Assembly (NCBI GenBank): GCA_025774935.1
Contig: JALGZK010000002.1
Location: forward strand, 186,001-250,000
Reading direction: 5' to 3'
DNA length: 64,000 bases
Source of the DNA: a bacterium
GTDB taxonomy: Bacteria; Joyebacterota; Joyebacteria; Joyebacterales; Joyebacteraceae
The notes beneath the pieces are model-generated. The model worked only from the letters and a program-made list of their open reading frames with translations, searched no databases and was not told the DNA's origin. A program made the translations under genes and the position numbers. Below are positions 33,476 through 42,492 of this stretch, one piece after another. Position 1 is the first letter of the stretch, and each line of letters opens with the position of its first letter.

Positions 33476-36205
33476 ATGAAGCGCACGTGGGTCACGCTTG
33501 CTGTTCTCCTGTGTTTGCTCCCAGTGACTGCCTCCGCGAACGTGCTGACCGAAGCCGATGCCGCGGTGGCGGCTCTGGATCTGGCTGCGGACGTCGGCGC
33601 GTATACGCGCGCCCACCCGGACGCAGCCGGCGCCTTCCCGGCGTGGACGTCCGCGGGGTTCCCGGCCGTCCCGATCCTCGTGTACTCCTACCCCGCCCTC
33701 GAACCTGCGTACTACATGGTGGTCATCCAGAGCGAGCCGGCGACCGTAGTGACGCTCGACCCGTTCGACGGCGACTGGCACGGCTACGGAGAGGTGCCGG
33801 ACGGCGACCCGTTCCCTCGCGTGTCGCGCGCGCGAGCCGCGACCCTCTTCGCCGAGGAACTCCGCCGACCGTGTTCCGAGAAGTCGGTCCGTGCAGTCGA
33901 GATGCCTGACCGCCGTCTCTACTGGCACGTGAAACCACACACGAAGGGCTCGAACATCGAGCTTCTGCTGCCGCTCGACGAGGAAGGCCCCGTCCGCACG
34001 AGCGCGGACATCACTCCGGCGGGCGACGTAGTCGAGGACTCCACGGATCCCGACGGGACCAGGGACAGCGGCGACCCGGACCGCTGGGGCAGCCGGAATC
34101 CGAACTTCCCGAAGGGCAGGGATGGAACGTACCCGCCAAGCTACGACATCCCAGACGTCCCACACCACTTCCAGCAGACGAACATCTTCTGCGGCCCCGC
34201 GTCGCTCGAGATGCTCTTCGACTACTGGGGCCCGGACATCGAGCAGTTCGACGTTGCGGCCGTCGCGGACACGCGCCCGGAGATCGGCGGCACCGGGACC
34301 GCGGACCTCGTCCGCGCGGCCCGCTTCAGCGTCATCAGTACGGCCGTCCAGAATCCCGACCTCCACGGGTACAACGAGCGACGGTATGGGTACGCCGCTG
34401 TCGTCAACTCGTGGGACGCACCGGACGACTTCCCGAACCGCTACGACGATCTCAAGATCCTCGTGAGCTCGGACGAGCCGGTCATGCTCCTCATGTGGTT
34501 CACCGAGGCCTACCAGTTCCGGCACTACCGCGTGGTCAAGGGCTACGACGACGGCCTCGACGTGTTCATCGTTCACGACCCGTGGTACTCGCCCCCGTAC
34601 TGGGGACCCGACTTCCACTTCAACCAGGAGTTCTTCGTCGACGACATGTGGGACTGCGGCCGACAGAGGTGGGGGATGTTCACTGCACCGCTCGACGTCA
34701 TCGTGTCCGTGTCCCCGGAGGTCGCTCCTGCCGAGGAGTTCACGGTCGTCGCTTCGGTGATCCACACGTGTCCCGACCCGTTCGAAGGCACCCGGCCGCT
34801 CGCGAACGCAGAGGCGACGATCTCGCTCGCAAGCGGGCTCGCGCTGGCGCCCGGCGAGTCCCCTACACAGCCCGTGGTCGGCGTCGGCATTCCGGGCACC
34901 GTCGGCACGGCGACCTGGCAGGTCGTCGCGGGAGCACTCGCTCAAGACCTTGGGATCGACGTCTTCTCACGAGCGCTCATCACCGCGACGGGCGGGTCGG
35001 CGGGCACGTACTCCGACTCGCTCGCTGGAACGGGCGCGACGACCGTCGACATCGTGCCGGATCCCCTGACGCTCGTCAGGGTCGACCCGTCAGGCGACGG
35101 TCACGTCCGGACGATCCAGGAAGGTCTCTACATCGCGGGCGACGGTGACACGGTCGTCGTGGCGCCCGCCACCTACAGCGGCGCGATGAACCGCGGCCTC
35201 GACTTCGGGGGACGCGGAGTGAGCCTGCTCGCCGAGGGCGGACGCTCCGAGACGGTGATCGACTGCGGTGGTGAGGATCGCGGGTTCGACTTCGACGGCG
35301 GAGAGGGTGCGTCGGCGATCGTCGACGGGTTCACCGTCGTGAACGGAGCTCCGGACGGGTTCGGCGGCGGAATCCGCTTCACGAACGGGTCCTCGCCCAC
35401 CGTGCGGAACTCCGCGTTCATCGGCAATACCTGCGGGTTCCTCGGCGGCGGGATCTACTGTGACGGAGGATCCTCCCCGACCCTCGAGTACCTGCTCGTG
35501 AGCGACAACTCCTCGCTCCTCGGCTCGGGGCTCTACTGCAAGGAAGGCGCGGCGCCAACGGTGTCCCACTGTACGTTCGTCGGGAACTCGGGACACCAGG
35601 TGACGAGCGTCGACGCGTCGCCAATGATCACGAACTCGATCATCGCGTTCAGCCCTGCCGGCAGCGCCATGACCTGCGGCGGCACGGCGGACCCCACGGT
35701 CACGCTCAGCTGCGTCTACGGGAACGACGGCGGCGACGAGCTCTGCGGGGGCCATTACGACAACATCTCCGCCGACCCGCTCTTCTGCGACCTGGCCGGC
35801 GGTGTGTTCACGCTCCACGACGACTCGCCGTGTCTGCCCGAGAATAACGTCTGGTTCGAGTCGATCGGAGTGTTCGGCGCCGGCGGGTGCGGTACTTCCA
35901 CGGGCGTCCATGGGGACGAAACCGGCTCCGTGGCCTCTCTCCGCGCCAGCCCAAACCCGTTCCGGCGCCGGACAGATTTCGAGTTCGCCGCGCCGAGCGC
36001 AACTGGAAGCGCGCTCGTCGCCGTCTACAACCTGAAGGGACAGAGAGTGAGAACCCTGCTCAGGGGCGCCGTGCCCGAGGGCCGGCAGACTCTGAGCTGG
36101 GACGGAACAGACGATGCGGGGCGGCGGGTGGCGTCGGGGGTCTACTTCTGCACGGCCGCGTTCGGTAATGAGGAGGTCTCTCACAAGGTCGTGCTGCTGC
36201 GCTAG
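33476..36205 (+). CDS. Secreted C39-peptidase-like / beta-helix / FlgD-tail fusion
   Basis: 909 residues. Signal peptide (about 1-22). A papain-like C39 domain (about 225-390) has IFCGPASLEMLFDYWG with Cys239, QFRHYRVVKGYDDG with His350 and VHDPWY with Asp368, a complete triad of the peptidase C39/bacteriocin-processing type. A beta-sandwich linker follows, then a DUF1565/right-handed beta-helix (about 535-790: GDTVVVAPATYSG, repeated GGGI and NGSSPTVRNSAF). The tail has RASPNPFRRRTDF, YNLKGQRV, WDGTDDAG, VASGVYFC and ends VVLLR. It probably cleaves or binds peptides outside the cell; target unknown. Confidence 0.85.
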   Translation: MKRTWVTLAVLLCLLPVTASANVLTEADAAVAALDLAADVGAYTRAHPDAAGAFPAWTSAGFPAVPILVYSYPALEPAYYMVVIQSEPATVVTLDPFDGDWHGYGEVPDGDPFPRVSRARAATLFAEELRRPCSEKSVRAVEMPDRRLYWHVKPHTKGSNIELLLPLDEEGPVRTSADITPAGDVVEDSTDPDGTRDSGDPDRWGSRNPNFPKGRDGTYPPSYDIPDVPHHFQQTNIFCGPASLEMLFDYWGPDIEQFDVAAVADTRPEIGGTGTADLVRAARFSVISTAVQNPDLHGYNERRYGYAAVVNSWDAPDDFPNRYDDLKILVSSDEPVMLLMWFTEAYQFRHYRVVKGYDDGLDVFIVHDPWYSPPYWGPDFHFNQEFFVDDMWDCGRQRWGMFTAPLDVIVSVSPEVAPAEEFTVVASVIHTCPDPFEGTRPLANAEATISLASGLALAPGESPTQPVVGVGIPGTVGTATWQVVAGALAQDLGIDVFSRALITATGGSAGTYSDSLAGTGATTVDIVPDPLTLVRVDPSGDGHVRTIQEGLYIAGDGDTVVVAPATYSGAMNRGLDFGGRGVSLLAEGGRSETVIDCGGEDRGFDFDGGEGASAIVDGFTVVNGAPDGFGGGIRFTNGSSPTVRNSAFIGNTCGFLGGGIYCDGGSSPTLEYLLVSDNSSLLGSGLYCKEGAAPTVSHCTFVGNSGHQVTSVDASPMITNSIIAFSPAGSAMTCGGTADPTVTLSCVYGNDGGDELCGGHYDNISADPLFCDLAGGVFTLHDDSPCLPENNVWFESIGVFGAGGCGTSTGVHGDETGSVASLRASPNPFRRRTDFEFAAPSATGSALVAVYNLKGQRVRTLLRGAVPEGRQTLSWDGTDDAGRRVASGVYFCTAAFGNEEVSHKVVLLR

Positions 36206-36392
36206 ACATGCAGAGCACTTGCGCGGCCGTTGTTAGAGCGCGAACCCCACGCGGGCCGCCTCCGGCGAGGCGTCCGGGATCCCCAGCCACCCGGCCCCCT
36301 CCGCCCCGCATCAGGAACCCTCCCGGAACCCGCTCAGCGGGCCGGTAGCGCAGGCGGGACAGCCGTGGCCCCCAATTTCCCGGTGGTTCCGC

Positions 36393-36421
36393 TTGCGCCC
36401 GGCCTCGCGTTCCGGTAGAAT
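36393..36421 (+). promoter_or_regulatory. Promoter of the peroxiredoxin gene
   Basis: TTGCGC (36393-36398), 17-base spacer, TAGAAT (36416-36421), about 120 bases before the ATG. The remaining intergenic bases 36206-36392 show no gene or clear terminator. Confidence 0.55.
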
Positions 36422-36543
36422 CATGGAACCCCGAAAACTCTACTCCGTCGGCGGAGCCGTGATCGGACTCGACACCCGGACTGGTCACAAGACGGTGAGA
36501 TGCGCCTGACGTGTGTGGACAGTGAACGCAAACAGGAGGTGGC

Positions 36544-37005
36544 ATGCCAACCCATCTGAAGCCCGGGGACAAGGCGCCGAGCTTCTCGGCCGACACCCAG
36601 GAAGGCAAGAAGGTCTCGCTCTCCGACTTCGAGGGGAAGAAGAACCTTGCGCTCTTCTTCTACGTGAAGGACAACACGCCAGGCTGCACCAGAGAGGCGC
36701 GCGCCCTGAGGGACGCGACGGCTGAGTTCGACAAGCGGAACACGGAGATCATCGGCGTGAGCACGAACAGCGCCGAGTCTCACGAGCGGTTCGCCGCGAA
36801 CAACGAACTTGAGTTCCCGCTCCTCGCCGACGTCGAGAAGAAGATCGCCGAGGACTTCGGTGTGCTCAAAACCACCGGCATGGCCGAGCGAGCGACCTTC
36901 CTCATCGACAAGGAGGGGAAGGTCCGTCACGTATGGCCGACGGTGAGCATCACCGGCCACGCTGCGGACATCATCGGCAAGATCGACGAGCTGGGACTCG
37001 CGTAG
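36544..37005 (+). CDS. bcp: Bcp/PrxQ-type peroxiredoxin, single-cysteine form
   Basis: 153 residues of the thioredoxin fold. Reduces hydrogen and organic peroxides. Peroxidatic Cys48 lies in VKDNTPGCTREARALRD; the resolving Cys usually five residues later in Bcp is Arg53, and no other Cys is present, so it must act as a 1-Cys enzyme recycled by an outside thiol. Later motifs GVSTNSAESHERF and ATFLIDKEGKVRHVW fit the family. RBS CAGGAGG. Confidence 0.9.
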   Translation: MPTHLKPGDKAPSFSADTQEGKKVSLSDFEGKKNLALFFYVKDNTPGCTREARALRDATAEFDKRNTEIIGVSTNSAESHERFAANNELEFPLLADVEKKIAEDFGVLKTTGMAERATFLIDKEGKVRHVWPTVSITGHAADIIGKIDELGLA

Positions 37006-37035
37006 AACTGAATCCTCACAGGGATCATCCTCACG

Positions 37036-38526
37036 ATGGCTCCCAGGAAACACTCATCCTCTCGCGGGGCCGGACGGCCTCGCGAGAGGCTTCTTATCCG
37101 GCGGGCGCGTCCCGAGGACCGCGACGCGATCCTCGCGATGTCCGAGAAGATCTGGGGCGGCGTCGACTACCTCCCGCTCATCTGGGACCGCTGGCTGGCT
37201 GACCCGGACGGCGCCCTCCTCACCGCCACCCTCGACGGCAGACCCGTCGGGATGTCCAAGATCACTCTCCTCGCGCCTGGAGAGGTCTGGCTGGAGGGGT
37301 TGAGGCTCCACCCCGAACTCCAGGGTCGCGGTCTCTCGTCAAACATCAACCGCGCCACGCTCCGAGAGGCGATGAAGCTCAACCCGAAGACGGTTCGGTT
37401 CTCCACGGCCGTCATCAACACGGCCTCCCGTCACCTTGCGGAGAGAACGGGCTTCTGGCAGATAGCGCGCACGCGATGGATGTGGGGCCGCGCTCGCACG
37501 CGAGGCGTGCTGGGCGGGCGGGTGGCGACTCCCGACGACCTGGCCAACGTCTGGGGGTTCGCGAAGGGCTCGGAGTGCTACGAGCGGACGGGTGGGCTCC
37601 TGTGCGTCGGCTGGAAGTTCCCTGCCCTGACCCGCCACCGTCTGAAGGACCTCATAGAACGGGGGAGCTTGCTTCTCTACCCGGCGCGGGGGAAGCTCCG
37701 CACCGTCGCCATGTACGACGTCTCGTCGATCGACCGGGACGTCTGCCTCGCGTTTGCCGACGGGCGGGACGAGGAGATCGGCATCCTCGCGCGAGACATC
37801 CTCCGCATCGCGGGGAGGCTCGGGAAGAAGGACGCGAGCGCCATGATCCCGGCGGGACGTCTCGCGGAGGCAGTGTACGAAGGCGGTTTCGACTCGATGC
37901 ACCCGTTCACCGCCGTCGTCTACGAACTCGGAGCGCGCGGGGCCAGGGCCGGCGGCGAGCCACTCGACTCGGCGCTCTGGCGGACGCTGCGAGCGAACGA
38001 AGGGGAAGCTGCCGAACTCCTCACGGACCTCCTGCTCGACAGGGCTCCGGGGAACCAGGCTCGCGAGAACGTTCGGGACTTCGTGGTACGCAACGTCGTG
38101 CCCGAGACCGAGAGGGAGATCGCCGGAGCCATTCAAGCACTTACAGACCCGCTGGGATCAGCTTACGAGCTCCGCGACACCCTCCGCGCGCTCATCGAGT
38201 ACCTCGCAAGGGACAAGGGCCTCGCCGGACCGTCCATGAAGGTCACCGACGGCCGGGCGGCCTTCCATCTGAAGGGGCGGCGGGTCGCCCTGATGGCGGT
38301 CGGCAGGAAGACAGTTCGCCTGACGCTCGGCCCGGGCTTCGGGGGCTGTTTCCCCAAGGGTCTCGCCCTTCGAGTCGACAGAACGTCCTTCGACGAGACG
38401 TCGTTCGACCCGGCGACGGGGAAGTACGGCGGAATGACGCTCTGGCTCAGCAAGGGATCCCACCTCGCTCCCGCCCGCAGGGCGGTCGACATGATCGTTC
38501 GGAGCGCGGAACGGGCACCCGCCTGA
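37036..38526 (+). CDS. Large GNAT-domain protein
   Basis: 496 residues. An N-terminal GNAT domain (about 18-150) has LIRRARPEDRDAILAMSEKIWGG, acetyl-CoA loop LEGLRLHPELQGRGLSSNINR and NTASRHLAERTGFW. The C-terminal 340 residues may hold a second degenerate GNAT copy and end in a domain that I cannot name (VALMAVGRKTVRLTLGPGF). The substrate is unknown. It starts at ATG 37036, 31 bases after bcp, likely co-transcribed. Confidence 0.65.
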   Translation: MAPRKHSSSRGAGRPRERLLIRRARPEDRDAILAMSEKIWGGVDYLPLIWDRWLADPDGALLTATLDGRPVGMSKITLLAPGEVWLEGLRLHPELQGRGLSSNINRATLREAMKLNPKTVRFSTAVINTASRHLAERTGFWQIARTRWMWGRARTRGVLGGRVATPDDLANVWGFAKGSECYERTGGLLCVGWKFPALTRHRLKDLIERGSLLLYPARGKLRTVAMYDVSSIDRDVCLAFADGRDEEIGILARDILRIAGRLGKKDASAMIPAGRLAEAVYEGGFDSMHPFTAVVYELGARGARAGGEPLDSALWRTLRANEGEAAELLTDLLLDRAPGNQARENVRDFVVRNVVPETEREIAGAIQALTDPLGSAYELRDTLRALIEYLARDKGLAGPSMKVTDGRAAFHLKGRRVALMAVGRKTVRLTLGPGFGGCFPKGLALRVDRTSFDETSFDPATGKYGGMTLWLSKGSHLAPARRAVDMIVRSAERAPA

Positions 38527-38574
38527 CCGGAGTGCGCCTCACCTGGCGATGGCGCTCACTCACCGCAAACAAGA

Positions 38575-38603
38575 CGGGCCGCCTCCCAGTGGGAGACGGC
38601 CCG
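38575..38603. terminator. Bidirectional intrinsic terminator
   Basis: CGGGCCGCCTCCC / GGGAGACGGCCCG, 4-base loop (one mismatch), then ATTCTCTT on the plus strand; lies between the convergent GNAT and transketolase genes. Confidence 0.55.
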
Positions 38604-38633
38604 ATTCTCTTCCCGCGAGACTTAAGGGTCGGA

Positions 38634-41006
38634 CTAGCGCTTGCGTCGGGTCCGGGTCGACTTCCGGGCCTTCGGCTTCTTCTTCACGACCTTCTTCTTC
38701 GCGGTCTTCCTCTTCGCCGGCTTCTTCTTCACGACCTTCTTCTTCGCGGTCTTCCTCTTCGCCGGCTTCTTCTTCACGACCTTCTTCTTCGTGGCCTTCT
38801 TCTTGGCCGGCTTCTTCTTCACGACCTTCTTCTTCGTGGCCTTCTTCTTGGCCGGCTTCTTCTTCACAGCCTTCTTCTTGGTGGTCTTCTTCTTGGCCGG
38901 CTTCTTTTTCACGACCTTCTTCTTCGCGATCTTCTTCTTCACCGGCTTCTTGGCGGCCTTCTTCGCCTTCGCCTCGGCTCCCGAGACCAACCGCTCGACC
39001 TTCAGGTCGTAGAGCCGCTTCGCCTCCGCGGCGATATGCTCGGCCGAGACCTCAAACTCCTTCACGAGCTCCCACGGCGCGCCCGACTCGCCGAAGCGGT
39101 CCTGGACGCCGACCATCCCGATGATGGTCGGCTTGCCGTAGACCCTCGCCGACTTGCCGATCGCCGCGGCGACCTGGTTCCCGAACCCGCCGACCTGATG
39201 TTCCTCCGCGGTGACGACGACGCCCGTCTCGGCCGCCGCCTTCACGATCGCCGTCGTATCGAGCGGCTTCACGCTGTGGACGTTCAGGATCCGGGTCTCT
39301 ATGTCGAACTCCTCCTTCAGGATCCACGCCGCCCGCATCGCTTCAGGCACCGAGGGTCCGCACGCGATGATCGAGATGTCCTCGCTCTCGGTCTTGTACT
39401 GCGACGCGAGCTTGTGCTCGAACGCATCCTTGAAGCTCGCCTTGGCGCCCCGGAAGCGGATGACGTTGGCCTTCCCGTACTTGTACGGGCTCTTCTTGTC
39501 GGTGACCACCGGGGTCGCCTCACGCGCGAACCGCACGTACTTGGGACCCTTCACCTTGAAGAGCATGTGCTCGGTTGCGCGCTTCGTCTCGACTGCGTCA
39601 CACGGCACCTCGACGTGCATGTTCGGGAGCCCGCACATTTGATAGAGCTCCTCGAGGGCCTGGTGCGTCGCTCCGTCGGGTCCTACCGAAACACCACCGT
39701 GCGCTCCGGCGATCATCACGTTGAAGTCGCCGTAACAGACCGTCGTTCGGAGCTGGTCGAGGTTCCTGCCAGACGCGAAGACGCCGTAGGTCCCGAAGAC
39801 CGGGAGCTTGCCCTCCTTCGCGAGGCCCGCGCAGACGCCCGTCCCCGACTGCTCGGCGATGCCCATCGAGAACCAGCGGTCCATTCTCTCGGGCTGGCCC
39901 TCGTAGAACTGGCTGATCGTGATCGACCCGGAGATGTCGGCGCCGAGGGCGCAGACCTTCTTGTTGTCGCCGTGCTCCGCGAGCGCGCGGCCGAACCCTT
40001 TCCGGGTCGGGTCCATGTCGACCTTCATGTTCTTCGCCGCGTTCCAGAAGTAGTCCTTCGAGAACTTGGGCTGCTTCGCCTCGAGTTCCCTCGTCGCCTT
40101 CTTCTGGTAGTCATCGGCCTTCTTGAAGAGCTTCTTGACGGGGAGCTTCTTGTCGAGGCCGAGCTGCTTGAGGCCGTCCCACATCTGCTCCTCGTTCGGC
40201 GGCTTTCCGTGCCAGCCGGCGACGTCTTCCATGAAGTCGACGCCCTTGCCCTTCACAGTATCGGCGAGGAGCAGCGTCGGCTTGCCCTTCTTCTTCGCCG
40301 CCTTCCTGAACCCGTCCAGGATCGAGTCCATGTCGTGGCCGTCGATCTTGATGACGTGCCAGCCGAAAGCCTTGTACTTGTCGACGAGCGGCTCGACGTT
40401 CATGACGTCCTCGACCCACCCGTCGATCTGAAGGCGGTTCTTGTCGATGATCCCGCAGAGATTGTCGAGCTTGTAGTGCCCGGCCTCCATGACCGCTTCC
40501 CAGATCTGACCTTCCTGCTGCTCGCCGTCACCCATGAGGCAGTAGACGCGGTAATCCTTCTCGTCGAGGCCCGCGGCGAGTGCGATGCCGACCGCGATCG
40601 AGAGGCCCTGGCCGAGCGAACCCGTCGACGCTTCGACGCCGTGGAGTTTCGGCCAGTGCGGATGCCCCTGGAACGGAGCGTAGAGCTTACGCAGCGTCAC
40701 GACGTCTTCAACATTGTAGTAGCCGGCCATGCCGAGGCCGAGGTAGAGCGACGGAGCCTTGTGACCGGCCGACCAGATGATCCGGTCGCGGTCCGGCCAG
40801 GCTGCGTTCTGCGGATCGTGGTTCGCGACGTGGAGATAGAGCGCCGCGGTGATGTCCATGATCGACAGCGTTCCGCCCGAGTGTCCCGACTTCGCCGCGG
40901 CGAGGGACACAAGGTTGTAGCCGCGCATCAGGTTTGCGGCCTCCTTGAGATCCTCGACACTGTAGTCCTTGCGGATCTTCCCGGTCTTCGAGTTGACGAT
41001 CGGCAT
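38634..41006 (-). CDS. tkt: Transketolase with histone-H1-like Lys/Pro/Ala repeat tail
   Basis: 790 residues. Residues 1 to about 665 form one full transketolase: SLAAAKSGHSGGTLS, the thiamine-diphosphate motif GDGEQQEGQIWEA, SGSITISQFYEGQPERM, GIAEQSGTGVCAGLA, VPCDAVETKRATEHM, and the C-terminal HSVKPLDTTAIV. It moves two-carbon ketol units in the pentose-phosphate pathway. A linker GAEAKAKKAAK leads into 105 residues of seven 15-mers (KKPAKKKATKKKVVK type), like eukaryotic H1 or bacterial HctB/AlgP tails. Normal transketolases stop before this. RBS GAGGAGG. The tail suggests DNA, RNA or polyphosphate binding. Confidence 0.93.
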   Translation of the reverse strand: MPIVNSKTGKIRKDYSVEDLKEAANLMRGYNLVSLAAAKSGHSGGTLSIMDITAALYLHVANHDPQNAAWPDRDRIIWSAGHKAPSLYLGLGMAGYYNVEDVVTLRKLYAPFQGHPHWPKLHGVEASTGSLGQGLSIAVGIALAAGLDEKDYRVYCLMGDGEQQEGQIWEAVMEAGHYKLDNLCGIIDKNRLQIDGWVEDVMNVEPLVDKYKAFGWHVIKIDGHDMDSILDGFRKAAKKKGKPTLLLADTVKGKGVDFMEDVAGWHGKPPNEEQMWDGLKQLGLDKKLPVKKLFKKADDYQKKATRELEAKQPKFSKDYFWNAAKNMKVDMDPTRKGFGRALAEHGDNKKVCALGADISGSITISQFYEGQPERMDRWFSMGIAEQSGTGVCAGLAKEGKLPVFGTYGVFASGRNLDQLRTTVCYGDFNVMIAGAHGGVSVGPDGATHQALEELYQMCGLPNMHVEVPCDAVETKRATEHMLFKVKGPKYVRFAREATPVVTDKKSPYKYGKANVIRFRGAKASFKDAFEHKLASQYKTESEDISIIACGPSVPEAMRAAWILKEEFDIETRILNVHSVKPLDTTAIVKAAAETGVVVTAEEHQVGGFGNQVAAAIGKSARVYGKPTIIGMVGVQDRFGESGAPWELVKEFEVSAEHIAAEAKRLYDLKVERLVSGAEAKAKKAAKKPVKKKIAKKKVVKKKPAKKKTTKKKAVKKKPAKKKATKKKVVKKKPAKKKATKKKVVKKKPAKRKTAKKKVVKKKPAKRKTAKKKVVKKKPKARKSTRTRRKR
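38637..38951 (-). repeat. Seven 45-bp coding repeats (KKPAKKKxxKKKVVK)
   Basis: The end of the transketolase gene consists of seven tandem 45-bp units encoding a 15-residue Lys-rich unit. Units 3 and 4 are identical in protein (KKPAKKKATKKKVVK), as are 5 and 6 (KKPAKRKTAKKKVVK). The first has KKPVKKKIAKKKVVK and the last turns to Arg (KKPKARKSTRTRRKR). On the plus strand it appears as CTTCTTC-rich DNA. Confidence 0.95.
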
Positions 41007-41212
41007 TTCGGTCGTCCTCCTCTGAGCTTCCGCCGACGTGGGGTTCCTTCGCTTCTCACCGAAAGGCGTGCATTGCCGTCAAAAGGCCCGATTCGCTGGC
41101 CGATTCGGCCCATAAGGGTATCACGGAGCCGCCGGCAAGTAAAGAGAGAGAGGGGGTGTGAGGGCGCAGGCGGGCGCTCCGGGCGGGCCTCAGGAACCCC
41201 ACTATCTCTTCC

Positions 41213-41242
41213 TTGACGGGGCGTGTTTCGCGGTCCTAGCAT
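41213..41242 (+). promoter_or_regulatory. Promoter of the small secreted protein cluster
   Basis: TTGACG (41213-41218), 18-base spacer, TAGCAT (41237-41242). The start near 41249 leaves a leader of about 110 bases. Confidence 0.55.
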
Positions 41243-41260
41243 GAGTGGTGTGAGAGACAG

Positions 41261-41290
41261 GCGGCTGCCCCTGGGAGGGCAGGCAGCCGC
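41261..41290 (+). promoter_or_regulatory. Leader hairpin
   Basis: Perfect 9-bp stem GCGGCTGCC / GGCAGCCGC with a 12-base loop in the transcribed leader; no U-tract. Could stabilise the mRNA or bind a regulator. Confidence 0.4.
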
Positions 41291-41358
41291 GCCCACCAAG
41301 TAAGCGCACACCCGGTTCACCCGCCCAGGAGCACTCACAGAGTCACGGAGGTGTCCTC

Positions 41359-42009
41359 ATGTCTGTGCGAGGCCATCGCTTTCCGTGCGTGCTTGCCTTG
41401 CTCCTCGTCGTGGGCATGGCAGCGGCCGGGGCCGGGTCGCCGAGGGACGCCGAGCTCTTCTGGGACGACGGGAGCGCGGAGGGTGGCTTCGCCGAGCAGC
41501 AGGGCAGGCGGCTCGCCGTCCGGTTCCAGGCGCCGCCCGGCGCGTGGTGGCTGACCCACGTGAGACTCTACATCATGGATGACGGCCTCGAGATCCCAGG
41601 GCAGCCCGGGGTACCGACGACCCGGCTCGTCACGATCGAGGTTCGTGAGGACACAGGAACGGGGCCAGGAGGCGTGGCGGGCAGCGGGACCGCTTACCAG
41701 TGGCACGTCGAGCCCGGGTACGAGGAAGACGCGTGGCTCGACTTCGTCCCGCCGGAGCCTGTTGATCTTGCGGACGAAGAGTCCTTCCCGGGAGGCTCGT
41801 TCTACGTTGGAATCGAGTGGGAGCATCGAACGAACCCCGTAATCGGGCTCGATCTCGACCCGCCGATTGCCGGGGAGTCGTTGTACTGGGACTGGACCTC
41901 GTGGACCGTGGTCGACACTGCGAATGTGATGATACGTGCGGTGGTGTCGGAGACCGACACCCCCGCCGAGCGTGAGTCGTGGGGCCGCGTCAAGTCCGTC
42001 TATCGCTGA
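41359..42009 (+). CDS. Secreted hypothetical protein A with SWGRVKSVYR tail
   Basis: 216 residues. Signal peptide (about 1-26, VLALLLVVGMAAAGAG). The mature part begins ELFWDDGSAEGGFAEQQGRRLAVRF, like beta-sandwich domains found in secreted proteins of candidate phyla, and is otherwise unrecognised. It ends TPAERESWGRVKSVYR, matching the other tail-bearing proteins. Ribosome site TCACGGAGGTGTCCTC before ATG 41359 is nearly copied before protein B. First gene after the 41.2-kb promoter. Confidence 0.75.
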   Translation: MSVRGHRFPCVLALLLVVGMAAAGAGSPRDAELFWDDGSAEGGFAEQQGRRLAVRFQAPPGAWWLTHVRLYIMDDGLEIPGQPGVPTTRLVTIEVREDTGTGPGGVAGSGTAYQWHVEPGYEEDAWLDFVPPEPVDLADEESFPGGSFYVGIEWEHRTNPVIGLDLDPPIAGESLYWDWTSWTVVDTANVMIRAVVSETDTPAERESWGRVKSVYR

Positions 42010-42042
42010 CCGGCACCCCCGCAGCATCACGGAGGTGTTCTC

Positions 42043-42483
42043 ATGCGCGCTCGAGACAAACCCAACGCCTGTGTCGTGACGCGGTTCCTTCTTGTCATGG
42101 GTCTCGTGCTGTTCCTGCCGGCCGCCGCGCCGGCGCCGCCCTTGATCGAGGGTACGCTCCTGTGCACACAGACTGACTCGATGACGATCGTGCTCGAGTG
42201 GACGATCGAGGACGTGCAGGGAATCGAAGCCGTTCGGTTCCTGCGAGGCGTGAACCCGAACGAGAACCCGATCCTCTTGATGGACGTCGTGCTCCCGCCG
42301 GAGCCGACGGGGGCGTTCGACGACACAGACGTCTGGGCCCCCGCGTGGTTTCGCTACTACCTCTTCCCCGAACTGAGCATCGGCGGGCACGCGCTCGTGA
42401 CCGACGGGGCGTGCGACGTCTTCACCGAGCCGTCGCCGGTGGACCGATCCACGTGGGGAACTATCAAAGCCCTTTATAGATAG
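42043..42483 (+). CDS. Secreted hypothetical protein B with TWGTIKALYR tail
   Basis: 146 residues. Signal peptide (about 1-31, FLLVMGLVLFLPAAAPA). The mature domain, LLCTQTDSMTIVLEWTIEDV ... GAFDDTDVWAPAWFRYYLFP, looks like a single fibronectin-type-III-like sandwich. Ends SPVDRSTWGTIKALYR. 33 bases after protein A, with the same upstream ribosome-site block (TCACGGAGGTGTTCTC). Confidence 0.7.
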   Translation: MRARDKPNACVVTRFLLVMGLVLFLPAAAPAPPLIEGTLLCTQTDSMTIVLEWTIEDVQGIEAVRFLRGVNPNENPILLMDVVLPPEPTGAFDDTDVWAPAWFRYYLFPELSIGGHALVTDGACDVFTEPSPVDRSTWGTIKALYR

Positions 42484-42492
42484 GCACGAGTC

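Noticed and set aside
38637-38951. CRISPR-like array of regular repeats
   Set aside because: The units are contiguous 45-bp repeats without spacers and translate as Lys-rich protein repeats in the transketolase frame.
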